Below are positions 7,375-14,500 of a stretch of DNA of 64,000 nt, in pieces. The notes under the pieces were generated by a model. That model saw only the letters and a program-made list of their open reading frames with translations, was not told the DNA's origin and did not search any database. The stretch is taken from contig NZ_FXLP01000004.1 in assembly GCF_900176605.1 (NCBI RefSeq), positions 186,001 to 250,000 of the forward strand, given 5' to 3'. The DNA comes from Peptoniphilus vaginalis (lineage in GTDB: Bacteria > Bacillota > Clostridia > Tissierellales > Peptoniphilaceae). The stretch's first letter is position 1. Each line of letters starts with the position of its first letter. The position numbers were made by a program, and so were the translations under genes.

Positions 7375-8044
7375 AATAGCCTACTCCTTTCTTAGTTTTT
7401 ATTAGCTCAAAAATATTTATATCTTCTAGCTTTTTTCTTAGACGCATTACATTCACTGTTAAGGTGTTGTCATCAATATAAGAGTCAGTTTGCCAAATTT
7501 TATCAATAATTTCATCTCTATTAACAACTTTGCCTGGCTTTTCCAAGAGAATTTCTAAAATTTTAAATTCATTTTTCGTGAGTTCTATTTCTTTGTTTTC
7601 TCTTGATATAATCATCTTGTCGCAGTCAAGACTTATATCTTTGTAAAAAATACTTCTTGTCTCAATATATTCGTAAGCTCTTCTTAGCAAGGCTCTTATT
7701 TTTATTTGTAGCAGCTCTAGTTCAAAGGGCTTAGTCAAATAATCATCTGCTCCAAGATCCATTGCCATTATCAAATTTAAGTTTTCATCAGCAGCTGAAA
7801 TAAATAAAATTGGAACTTTAGAATTTTTTCTAATAATTTTGCACCAATGATAGCCATTGTAAAAGGGAAGAGTTACATCCATTAAAACTAAATCAGGATG
7901 AAAGCTTTTAAAGTCATCAAAAATATTTTGAAAGTCCTCTGCTATTTTTATTTCATAATTCCAAAACTTGAGGTGCCTTTCAATTTCTTCTGCAATCACC
8001 TTGTCATCTTCTACTAAAAAAATCTTCCACTTTTTGTTTTCCAT
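7355..8044 (-). CDS. BceR-type OmpR-family response regulator
   Basis: This 229-residue protein has an N-terminal receiver domain with acidic VEDD and phospho-acceptor Asp56 in LVLMDVTLP, plus the conserved Lys in DDYLTKPFE. A C-terminal winged-helix DNA-binding domain ends VKTKKGVGYYVPP-like (here IKTKKGVGYYVPPTN). It should be phosphorylated by the kinase encoded next and bind the TGACA-N4-TGTAA box at 6369. The gene is first in its transcript, and AGG-containing leader sequence lies before the ATG. Confidence 0.93.
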   Translation of the reverse strand: MENKKWKIFLVEDDKVIAEEIERHLKFWNYEIKIAEDFQNIFDDFKSFHPDLVLMDVTLPFYNGYHWCKIIRKNSKVPILFISAADENLNLIMAMDLGADDYLTKPFELELLQIKIRALLRRAYEYIETRSIFYKDISLDCDKMIISRENKEIELTKNEFKILEILLEKPGKVVNRDEIIDKIWQTDSYIDDNTLTVNVMRLRKKLEDINIFELIKTKKGVGYYVPPTN

Positions 8045-8098
8045 TTCTTTACAACCTACTCTTTTAACTAAAATTTACTTGACATCATTATATATATT

Positions 8099-8135
8099 AA
8101 AAGCATAAAAATAAAGACTCCCCTGAGGAAGTCTT
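8099..8135 (-). terminator. Terminator after pta
   Basis: A minus-strand stem AAGACTTCC/GGGAGTCTT with a T-rich tail lies 16 bases after pta. It is identical over 38 bases (8098-8135) with the terminator of the toxin-antitoxin unit. Confidence 0.8.
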
Positions 8136-8150
8136 TAAGTCTATTTTTTA

Positions 8151-9122
8151 TTAAAGAACTGCTTGTGCTGCTGTGATGATAGCTAGTGCGTAAGCTTCGT
8201 CTTCTACACAACCTCTTGAAAGGTCGTTTACTGGTGCGTTAAGTCCTTGTAGGACTGGACCTACTGCCTTGAATCCACCAAAGTATTGTGCAAGTTTATA
8301 GCCAATGTTTCCTGCTTCAATGTTAGGGAAGATAAATACATTTGCGTGACCTGCTACTTTTGAATCTGGTGCTTTTTTCTTTGCAACTCTTTCGATGAAG
8401 GCTGCGTCAAATTGAAGTTCTCCATCAACTGCCATTTCAGGATTTCTTTCTGCTGCCATCTTAGCTGCTTCTGCTACCATTGTTACTCTTTCGTGAGAAG
8501 CTGATCCGTGAGTTGAGAAAGAAAGCATTGCTACCTTTGGATCGATACCAAATTGTTTTGCAGTTTCATTTGATACTACTGCAACTTCTGCTAGGCCTTC
8601 TGCATCAAGATCTGTATTAATAGCACAGTCTGCCATTAGATAAAGTTCTTCATTTCTAATCATAATGAAGGCACCTGAGCATCTCTTGTAGCCTGGTTTA
8701 GTCTTTATGATTTGAAGAGCTGGTCTTACTGTATCTGCAGTTGTGTGTGCTGCACCTGATACAAGTCCCTTAGCTTTTCCCATATATACAAGCATTGTAC
8801 CAAAGTAGTTGTGGTCCTTTAAGATTTCTGCTGCTTGTTCTTCGTTAACTTTTCCCTTTCTTCTTTCTACGAAAGCCTTAACCATTTCGTCTTTTCCTTC
8901 ATAAGTTTCTGGATTAAGGATTTCAAGATTTCCAAGTTTAACGCCTTCTTTTTCTGCAAGAGCTTTAAGTTCTTCTTCGTCTCCAAGAACGATTGGCTTA
9001 ATGTCTCCTTCGTCGTTAAGTCTAATTGCTGCTCTTAAGATTCTTCTGTCGTTTCCTTCTGGAAATACTATTTCTGGTTTTGATTCTCTAACTTTTACTT
9101 TTAATTCTTCTATTAGTGCCAT
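8151..9122 (-). CDS. pta: Phosphate acetyltransferase
   Basis: This 323-residue enzyme converts acetyl-CoA and phosphate to acetyl phosphate, the step before acetate kinase in fermentative ATP production. The protein is the short form, consisting only of the PTA_PTB catalytic domain. It has PEGNDRRILRAA near the start, GLVSGAAHTTADTVRPALQ in the middle and NVFIFPNIEAGNIGYK near the C-terminus, all typical of Pta. The start is preceded by AGGGGGAAATT. No acetate kinase gene lies nearby, so the pathway is split. The terminator follows at 8135. Confidence 0.96.
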   Translation of the reverse strand: MALIEELKVKVRESKPEIVFPEGNDRRILRAAIRLNDEGDIKPIVLGDEEELKALAEKEGVKLGNLEILNPETYEGKDEMVKAFVERRKGKVNEEQAAEILKDHNYFGTMLVYMGKAKGLVSGAAHTTADTVRPALQIIKTKPGYKRCSGAFIMIRNEELYLMADCAINTDLDAEGLAEVAVVSNETAKQFGIDPKVAMLSFSTHGSASHERVTMVAEAAKMAAERNPEMAVDGELQFDAAFIERVAKKKAPDSKVAGHANVFIFPNIEAGNIGYKLAQYFGGFKAVGPVLQGLNAPVNDLSRGCVEDEAYALAIITAAQAVL

Positions 9123-9177
9123 AATTTCCCCCTAATTTCTATTAACAAATAATATTATATATCTAATGAAAAATAAT

Positions 9178-10152
9178 TTAAAGTGAATAAGCCTTAAAAC
9201 TTACATCTTCTATCACTTGATTTAGTCTAACTGAATCTGCAACAAGTTTTGCAAGAAGATGATGCTTCATTGTGTGGACTCTTAAAACTTCTACTCCCTT
9301 GTAGGCTCCTATAGTTGTAAGAGCTGCTGATGCTTCGTCTCTGTTTTCAAATCCTTCTTCATTGTTGCCATCAGCATCAATCTTGTTTTCACTTAAAATA
9401 TTTGTGATAAATCTCTTTCTTGAAACTCCAAGGAAGGTGAAGCATCCCATTTCTCTTAGGACATCAATTTTATCTATTAACTTTAAATTTTCTTTTTTTG
9501 TAAGTGCGAAGCCAATGCCTGGGTCAAGCATAATTCTTTCCCTTGAAATTCCATTTTTTTCTGCACTTTCAAGGGATTTTGACAAATACTTTTTCATAAC
9601 TTCGACAATATCCATATCCTCAAAGGATTTTAATTCCTCTTCAGTGAAGGCTCCTTCGCCACCAAAGGATGGGAAGTTGGCACTGGACTTGTGATTTGGT
9701 CTTGCAATCTTTGGATTAAACATCAAGATTGCACCAACCTCACTCTTGCCTACAACTTCTGCCATTCTTGGATCACCCATAAAGCCTGTGATGTCATTTA
9801 CAAAGTCAACTCCTGCTTCAATTGCTGCTTCAGCAACGTCAGCCTTCCATGTGTCAATGGAAAGAGGCACATCAGTCTTTGTCTTTAATTCTTTGATAAC
9901 TGGGACAACTCTATCAATTTCTTCTTGAATTTCTACATAGTGTGAGCCTGGTCTTGTTGATTCACCGCCAAGGTCAATCATGCCAGCTCCAGCTTCTATA
10001 AGTTCAAGGGCCCTATTAAGAGCCTTGTCCTTGCCATACCACTTGCCTCCATCAGAGAAGGAGTCTGGTGTAACATTTACAATTCCACAAAGAATAGTTT
10101 CTCCGCCAGATTCTAAAACTTTGTCCTTGTATTTACAAACTAAATTTTTCAT
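9178..10152 (-). CDS. folP: Dihydropteroate synthase
   Basis: This 324-residue TIM-barrel enzyme joins p-aminobenzoate to the pterin pyrophosphate in folate synthesis and is the target of sulfonamides. Visible motifs are GIVNVTPDSFSDGG (first pterin loop), DLGGESTRPG, PLSIDTWK, DPGIGFALTK and the phosphate-binding GVSRKRF. The length is slightly above the common 270-290 because of an insert around residues 148-180. It stands alone here without the other folate genes. The ATG follows TTGGAGTGAATT. Confidence 0.95.
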   Translation of the reverse strand: MKNLVCKYKDKVLESGGETILCGIVNVTPDSFSDGGKWYGKDKALNRALELIEAGAGMIDLGGESTRPGSHYVEIQEEIDRVVPVIKELKTKTDVPLSIDTWKADVAEAAIEAGVDFVNDITGFMGDPRMAEVVGKSEVGAILMFNPKIARPNHKSSANFPSFGGEGAFTEEELKSFEDMDIVEVMKKYLSKSLESAEKNGISRERIMLDPGIGFALTKKENLKLIDKIDVLREMGCFTFLGVSRKRFITNILSENKIDADGNNEEGFENRDEASAALTTIGAYKGVEVLRVHTMKHHLLAKLVADSVRLNQVIEDVSFKAYSL

Positions 10153-10246
10153 AATTCACTCCAAATTTTATTTCTTTCAATTAAAGATTATAATTCTTTA
10201 GTCAATAGATATTTTATGACTTGTAACTACTTAAAGCAAACAATTT

Positions 10247-10367
10247 TTACTTGGCGTAGTATAAAAGAACTCCCTCATCAGTCCACTCAAAGTCGGCCTT
10301 GCCTATTACCCTTAAGTGGAATAATTTTACAATAAACACCATCTGAAAGTTTTTTAATTTGTGACAT
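10247..10367 (-). pseudogene. Small frameshifted open reading frame, unknown
   Basis: An ATG at 10367 stands behind a strong site (AAGGGGAGGAAAT) and opens a frame that begins MSQIKKLSDGVYCKIIPL and stops at 10287 after 26 residues. In another frame the sequence continues sensibly as VIGKADFEWTDEGVLLYYAK and stops at 10247. Removing two bases, or inserting one, in the AAGGGTAATAGG stretch would make one protein of about 38-40 residues. I take it as a small gene with a frameshift or a base-calling error. I do not recognise the family. Confidence 0.35.
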
Positions 10368-10414
10368 ATTTCCTCCCCTTGCTCATTTCATGTATAATAA
10401 AAATGAGGTGAAAC

Positions 10415-10831
10415 ATGAGCGATTTTTTATTAAAACTATTTAAAGTTGAAACCATTAACAAACTACCTATAGATAGATTATACCCCATTGTAGAAGCTTT
10501 AGACCAAGACCAGAGAAAGCTCATCGCAACTTCCTATGAACTTGGTCTTGAAGGATTAAGCGAGAGAGAAGAAATTGATGCAATCCACGAGACCATCTTG
10601 GCAAAGTTTAAAGACACGCTCCTCTCCTTCGACGAGAAGGAACACAAGTCCTTTTATGATTTTTACAATGGCGCAGTAGACTACGGCGACGAAAATGTCT
10701 ACATCAACATGAAAAAATTTACAAGCCTAGGACTAATGTATCTTTTCCTATCAAAAACAGGCGGCTACTTTAACTTCGTAATACCAGTGGAGTTAATAGA
10801 AGAGTACGAAAGCCTATTAAAGTCTTCGTGA
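10415..10831 (+). CDS. Hypothetical cytosolic protein
   Basis: This 138-residue protein has no signal peptide or membrane segment. It is rich in acidic residues and probably all-helical in the N-terminal half (LYPIVEALDQDQRKLIATSYELG). The C-terminal half holds VYINMKKFTSLGLMYLF and FNFVIPVELIEEYE, suggesting a small mixed domain. I do not recognise the family. An ATG follows GAGGTGAAAC, and TATAAT with a preceding TG lies about 20 bases upstream, so it has its own promoter. It points away from folP and towards the degraded nuclease locus, whose transcript ends convergently. Confidence 0.75.
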   Translation: MSDFLLKLFKVETINKLPIDRLYPIVEALDQDQRKLIATSYELGLEGLSEREEIDAIHETILAKFKDTLLSFDEKEHKSFYDFYNGAVDYGDENVYINMKKFTSLGLMYLFLSKTGGYFNFVIPVELIEEYESLLKSS

Positions 10832-10910
10832 AAAATTATTGTCTAGTAAATAAAAATTACTAACTTGTGTTTTATTAATAATTAATTGTTATGTAAGTAA
10901 AAAATTTTAT

Positions 10911-11040
10911 AAAAAAAGAAGGCGAGAAATTAATCTTACCTTCTTTCAGTGCAGTGAATAATTGGCTAGTCGGTGTATCCAGCATCTCAGATACCTTTTC
11001 AGGTGCGGTAGGAACCTTTCTACCCTCAATTATTTCCTAT
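10911..11040 (-). ncRNA. Candidate structured RNA ending in a terminator
   Basis: On the minus strand AATAATTG (11034-11027) can pair with CAATTATT (10964-10957), closing a domain. Inside are GGTAG/CTACC, ACCT-GAAA-AGGT with a GNRA-type loop, and the alternative GGTATC/GATACC-like pairing. A terminator follows (CCTTC/GAAGG stem with seven T, 10911-10946). It lies just after the frameshifted nuclease gene. I could not match it to a named RNA family. One reading frame also gives a protein-like string of about 45 residues without a start codon, so a decayed gene fragment is the main alternative. Confidence 0.35.
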
Positions 11041-11053
11041 ATGTATCTTAACA

Positions 11054-11415
11054 TTATTCACAAGTTTCATCAATTCCTATAAGCCTTCCACTCTTAACTC
11101 TACTTTCTAATTTATATTCTGAAATTATGTAGATACTAGCTATATAAAATACTGACTTTTTTCTATTCAGTTTAACTGCAACTAATACATTATCTTCATA
11201 AGACTTTACATATTCAATACTAATGTCTTTTTCACTTGGACTAGTCCCAACATAATCTGGATTCTTGATTATATTATCTATTTCTTCAAAGTATTTTAAA
11301 GAATCATGATGTTTTCTCTTTAATATATGCTTTCTTAGTCCATTCTTCGAAAAAATTATTCATCAATATCTATGTCTATGTTTAAAAGTTTTTTTATTTC
11401 TTCTTTTACCTTCAC
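11054..11415 (-). pseudogene. PBECR-like nuclease gene with a frameshift
   Basis: A GTG at 11415 behind AAGGAGA starts VKVKEEIKKLLNIDIDIDE and then stops. One base out of frame the sequence continues SKNGLRKHILKRKHHDSLKY and on to NPDYVG, an ILVAVKL-like strand, and SGRLIGIDETCE, ending at 11054. The NPDYVG and SGRLI pieces resemble the PBECR group of phage- and plasmid-associated RelE/barnase-like nucleases. About 120 residues would result from a single frame correction near 11357. The assignment rests on recalled family patterns. It is either a dead toxin-like gene or a base-calling error. Confidence 0.5.
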
Positions 11416-11518
11416 TGCACTTTCTCCTTAGATAATACTAGCATAAATATCATCCCTATACTATAGACATAAAAACTTTAACACTTGCTTTGCAATTATA
11501 AGTTTTATTTTTTTCAAA

Positions 11519-11549
11519 ATAAAAAAGCCATTCACATGAATGACTTTGC
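11519..11549 (-). terminator. Terminator of the tmRNA gene
   Basis: The minus strand reads AGTCATTCA-TG-TGAATGGCT followed by TTTTTT, directly after the CCA end of tmRNA. Confidence 0.85.
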
Positions 11550-11551
11550 TT

Positions 11552-11895
11552 TGGTGGAGGCGGTGGGAGTCGAACCCACGTCCGAAGACCTCTTACAGAA
11601 AGATTCTCCGAGTGCAGACTCCTCTTTAATTTTCCCCTGTACTACTAGAGTGTCAAACTCATACAGGGTATCGCCATAAACCCCCTCTGCTATGGCGCCT
11701 CACAGAGTTCGTTTGCCCGCTAATTTGAAACCCGGTTACAGTTCGCGGTGTCTGGCCGGATTGCTACCTAATTAGGCAGCTAGTGCGAAATTATTTTCGT
11801 CGTTTATTTTTTAATAGACCATTTTAACGTTGTGTGATCCATCAACGACTCGCTACTTTAAGCTCAAAATCCCCGTCGAAACCATTTTCGCCCCC
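11552..11895 (-). ncRNA. ssrA: Transfer-messenger RNA (tmRNA)
   Basis: The 344-base RNA rescues stalled ribosomes by acting first as an alanine tRNA and then as a message. The 5' end GGGGGCGAAAATGG and the 3' end with GGTTCGACTCCCACC and CCTCCACCA form the tRNA-like part. The reading frame for the tag ends in codons for NDENNFALAA followed by TAA, a normal degradation tag. The exact resume codon is not clear, because AAA-ATA precedes the Asn codon and an in-frame TAA lies before that. A T-run terminator follows the CCA end. CCA is encoded. Confidence 0.95.
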
Positions 11896-11919
11896 ATATT
11901 TACTTAGATTAAAATTATA

Positions 11920-12570
11920 CTAGATGGTCTGACCTTTGTCAATTTTATGGGGTCTTGGACTCCTTCTCTTCCTCTTCTTCTTTGCAAATTTATATCTTAA
12001 AATCTTCTCCCAGATTAAATAACCTATAAGTGATCCAAAGACATTTAATATTAAGTCGTCAATGTCTACTGACCTTCCTATAAAGAATTGTATAAATTCT
12101 ACAAAGAAGGATGCTGCTATGGACCCTCCTAAAATTTTTAATAGCTTTCTAAACCTTGGAAAAAGTTCTGGCAGCAAAATTCCAAAGGGAATAAAAATTA
12201 TTATATTGCCAAAAATATTTGTAAGTGTGTGAAGGAAGCCTGAGTATTTTATATAATTTCTCATAGTCCTAAAGGGTACTAGGTTAACTCCCCACGCTCC
12301 CGATGTTATTCTGTCTTTGAAGTTGCCAACGAAGTCAAAGTTTTCATTGGTCAAGTTTATGCCAGAGCTTGCTATGTAGGAATTAGGTGTGAAGAGCATG
12401 ATTGCCAAGAAGACTAGGTAGGCTACAAAAAGGCTAAGCAAAAATTCTCTAAAGCCTGTGGAATTTTTCTTCCTGTGGGCGAAAAATTTTACTCTCACAA
12501 GAGAGAAGCCCACAAAGCTAATTATAAAGGCAGGAATTATTCTTGCCGCAAAAAATAAAAACAATCTCAT
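11920..12570 (-). CDS. VanZ-family membrane protein
   Basis: This 216-residue protein has about five or six membrane helices and the VanZ-domain pattern: LFTPNS, NLVPFRTM, FGNIIIFIPFGILLP and a C-terminal DIDDLILNVFGSLIGYLIW. VanZ itself gives low teicoplanin resistance in vancomycin gene clusters, but most family members occur alone, as here, with unknown function. A basic tail KKKRKRRSPRPHK follows the last helix. The start overlaps the HAD gene stop by four bases, so the two are one operon. Confidence 0.85.
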   Translation of the reverse strand: MRLFLFFAARIIPAFIISFVGFSLVRVKFFAHRKKNSTGFREFLLSLFVAYLVFLAIMLFTPNSYIASSGINLTNENFDFVGNFKDRITSGAWGVNLVPFRTMRNYIKYSGFLHTLTNIFGNIIIFIPFGILLPELFPRFRKLLKILGGSIAASFFVEFIQFFIGRSVDIDDLILNVFGSLIGYLIWEKILRYKFAKKKRKRRSPRPHKIDKGQTI

Positions 12571-13205
12571 AATTTTTTCAAATCTATTAATTTTCTGGCT
12601 GAATATTTATTTTCATCGACAATTGTTGCCCAAGTGTCCTTGGAGTTTTCGTCATAGATTCCAACTCCAATAAGGCCTGCCCTTCTTGCTGTCCTTAGGG
12701 CAAGATAGGAGTCGTCAACTAAAAAGATTTCTTCTGGAATTTCTCCAAGATCATCTGCGATTGAAAGATAAAATTCTTCTTCTCCCTTTAGGTGTCCCAC
12801 TGAGTCGGCTGTGTAGAGTCCGTTGATAAACTTATCTATGCCATACTTTTCTATAACTATGTTGGCGAAGTGGGCAGCAGTTGATGTGCCTATTACTACC
12901 TTCATCCCTCTATCCTTAAAATATTTTAAAGTTTCAAGACACTTGTCCTTCATCTCAACCTTATTGGTATAAAAGTCTTCAACTGTCCTGCTAAAGTCCC
13001 TAAGTAGTTCTTCAAAACTTTCTTCTAATTTATAGTAGTCCTTCATGTATTTTAAGGACGCGTCCAAGTTCATGGTTGTCATCTTGTGCTGAACTTCATC
13101 TTCTATATCTATTCCCTTGGTCTTCATGAAGTCACGAGAAACACTTCTCCAATAACCCATAGAGTCAACTAGAGTTCCGTCTAAGTCAAAAATAATAGCC
13201 TTCAT
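12567..13205 (-). CDS. HAD-family phosphatase, beta-phosphoglucomutase-like
   Basis: This 212-residue protein has HAD motif I FDLDGTLVDS at residues 6-15, motif II around VIGTSTA, and motif IV VDDSYLALRTARRAG near residues 167-181, with a helical cap between. It would remove phosphate from a small metabolite, and family members include PgmB-like and phosphoglycolate phosphatases. The substrate cannot be told. A consensus AAAGGAGGT precedes the ATG. It is the first gene of a pair with the VanZ-like protein. Confidence 0.85.
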   Translation of the reverse strand: MKAIIFDLDGTLVDSMGYWRSVSRDFMKTKGIDIEDEVQHKMTTMNLDASLKYMKDYYKLEESFEELLRDFSRTVEDFYTNKVEMKDKCLETLKYFKDRGMKVVIGTSTAAHFANIVIEKYGIDKFINGLYTADSVGHLKGEEEFYLSIADDLGEIPEEIFLVDDSYLALRTARRAGLIGVGIYDENSKDTWATIVDENKYSARKLIDLKKL

Positions 13206-13309
13206 GTTACCTCCTTTTTCATAACAATACTATTTTATTTGTATCTTTAATAGATTTCAAGTATAATGACTTAGATAGGCTTTGAAATCAAATTTATTTA
13301 AAAAAAGCT

Positions 13310-13337
13310 TTGACAAATATTTTTTCCATGTTATAAT
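13310..13337 (+). promoter_or_regulatory. Promoter of the tRNA-Pro gene
   Basis: A consensus -35 TTGACA (13310-13315) and -10 TATAAT (13332-13337) are separated by 16 bases, about 50 bases before the mature tRNA. It is among the closest consensus matches in the window, as expected for a stable RNA gene. Confidence 0.85.
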
Positions 13338-13389
13338 AGTATTTGTTCGAAAATAGAATACAAGATTTTCACTTTTGTGAATCTGTCGT

Positions 13390-13466
13390 CGGGGTGTAGC
13401 GCAGTTTGGTAGCGCACGTGGTTTGGGACCATGGGGCCGGGGGTTCGAATCCTCTCACCCCGACCA
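13390..13466 (+). tRNA. tRNA-Pro (anticodon TGG)
   Basis: The 77-base gene has a perfect 7-bp acceptor stem CGGGGTG/CACCCCG, a D-arm with GGTAGC, an anticodon loop TTTGGGA giving anticodon TGG, a GGTTCGAATCC T-arm, and an encoded CCA end. TGG reads CCA and by wobble other proline codons. Confidence 0.96.
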
Positions 13467-13477
13467 TTTTTTTATTT

Positions 13478-13502
13478 GAAGGTTTATACCTTCTTTTTTT
13501 TT
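13478..13502 (+). terminator. Terminator of the tRNA-Pro gene
   Basis: GAAGG-TTTATA-CCTTC is followed by nine T, twelve bases after the tRNA. Confidence 0.85.
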
Positions 13503-13651
13503 GCAATTTATTAATCAGGTTTAAGTGCTTAGCTTTTTATAATTACTAGCTTGTCCTTATTTATTCTTGGACCTATAATTGAATAAGCTTAAGTATGATG
13601 AGATGTTTTTTTGAGATAGGCTAATAAGTCTGATTACAAATAGGAGATTTT

Positions 13652-13972
13652 ATGAATTTTATATTTAGAGACAAGGCTCTTAACTTTTTAAAAAAGAAGA
13701 ATGTAGATAAGATTTTTATAAATCCAGATGTCGATGTAAAAGCATCTTGCTGCTCCCTTGCCAGCTTTGACTTGGATATTTCTATAAATGACGGAGAGGA
13801 CACAAGTAGGTACAAAGAAGCAAGGGTCTCTGGCATTTCTATTTTTTACAATCCAACTATTGATCTCTTCTTCAAGGGTCGTGAAGACACAGAAATAATT
13901 ATCTCTGCCTTTGGTCTTGGGAATTTTAAAAAATTGTATGTTGAGAACGAAATAAATTCAATTGAAAGGTGA
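13652..13972 (+). CDS. CC/Se-motif (HesB-like) family protein
   Basis: This 106-residue protein starts with a short helix (RDKALNFLKKK) followed by KIFINPDVDVKASCCSLASFD, with adjacent Cys35-Cys36-like residues. YNPTIDLFFKG and a final acidic segment complete it. The layout resembles the HesB-like CC/Se-motif family, in which the second position of the pair is selenocysteine in some clostridia. Here both are plain TGC codons. The role in the family is unsettled, with redox or metal handling suggested by the motif. GGAGATTTT lies before the ATG, and a terminator follows the stop. It is not operonic with its neighbours. Confidence 0.6.
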   Translation: MNFIFRDKALNFLKKKNVDKIFINPDVDVKASCCSLASFDLDISINDGEDTSRYKEARVSGISIFYNPTIDLFFKGREDTEIIISAFGLGNFKKLYVENEINSIER

Positions 13973-13974
13973 TA

Positions 13975-14003
13975 AGAGCTGCAGGGAAATCCGCAGCTTT
14001 TTA
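13975..14003 (+). terminator. Terminator after the CC-motif gene
   Basis: AGCTGC and GCAGCT form a stem around AGGGAAATCC, followed by TTTTTATG. Confidence 0.75.
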
Positions 14004-14019
14004 TGTCTTAGTCTAGCAC

Positions 14020-14163
14020 AAGTTTATTAAACTTTATAAACTCATAGAACTTGATAAACTCATAAAAATTGATAAACTTATAGAACTCTGTAAACTCGTA
14101 AAAATTTATAAACTTATAGAACTTTATAAACTCATAAAAATTTATAAACTCCTAAAACTTTAT
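14020..14163. repeat. 18-bp-period tandem repeat upstream of cstA
   Basis: The core TAAACT recurs at 14037, 14055, 14073, 14091, 14109, 14127 and 14145, an exact 18-base period over at least seven copies, with point differences between copies. One plus-strand frame stays open through the array and beyond (from after a TAG at 14014 to about 14320) and would read as hexapeptides of the type KLIELD, KLIKID, KLIELY, KLIKIY, but it has no start codon or ribosome site. A related array lies at 25682-25785 in the opposite sense. The rest of the gap to cstA (14164-14430) is AT-rich with no gene that I can support. Confidence 0.85.
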
Positions 14164-14436
14164 CCTTTAATCAAAAGCTTATTAGCAAATTCAAATCTAA
14201 CTCACAAATTCTTACAAAATAAACTTCATCAAGTCATCAACAGCTTTAAATTTCTTAACTTAATAAAATTAATTTTTATTCTCATTTTTCATCATTTTTA
14301 TAAATTTTGTAGACTTTAACTTTCGAATATTTATTTCAAGACCAAATTTGAATTAACTTTTTTAAAATTCGTAAAAATTTTTTAAAAAAATTTAATAGAA
14401 AAGTCCTCACAAGGGCACTTCTAAGGCTTAATTTTT

Positions 14437-14465
14437 TTGTAATTGAGCGGCTCTTCCCCTATAAT
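14437..14465 (+). promoter_or_regulatory. Promoter of cstA
   Basis: A -35 TTGTAA (14437-14442) is followed by a 17-base spacer and a consensus -10 TATAAT (14460-14465), 35 bases before the cstA start. Confidence 0.6.
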
Positions 14466-14500
14466 CTTATAGGAAATAATAAAAGTAAAGGGAGGGAATT

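Noticed and set aside
10911-11040. Minus-strand frame reading VPTAPEKVSEMLDTPTSQLF and beyond as a protein
   Set aside because: It has a stop directly before it and no start codon or ribosome site. I list the region as a candidate RNA instead and keep the coding remnant as an alternative.
11485-11679. Plus-strand open frame across the 3' end of the tmRNA gene
   Set aside because: It is antisense to the tRNA-like domain of tmRNA. Its apparent peptide is a known artefact of translating this conserved RNA region.
14020-14163. CRISPR array
   Set aside because: The units are 18 bases long and contiguous, with no unique spacers, and no cas genes are present.
14020-14320. Gene for a hexapeptide-repeat protein
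   Set aside because: The frame is open but lacks a start codon and ribosome site and is low in complexity, so it is reported as a repeat and not as a CDS.
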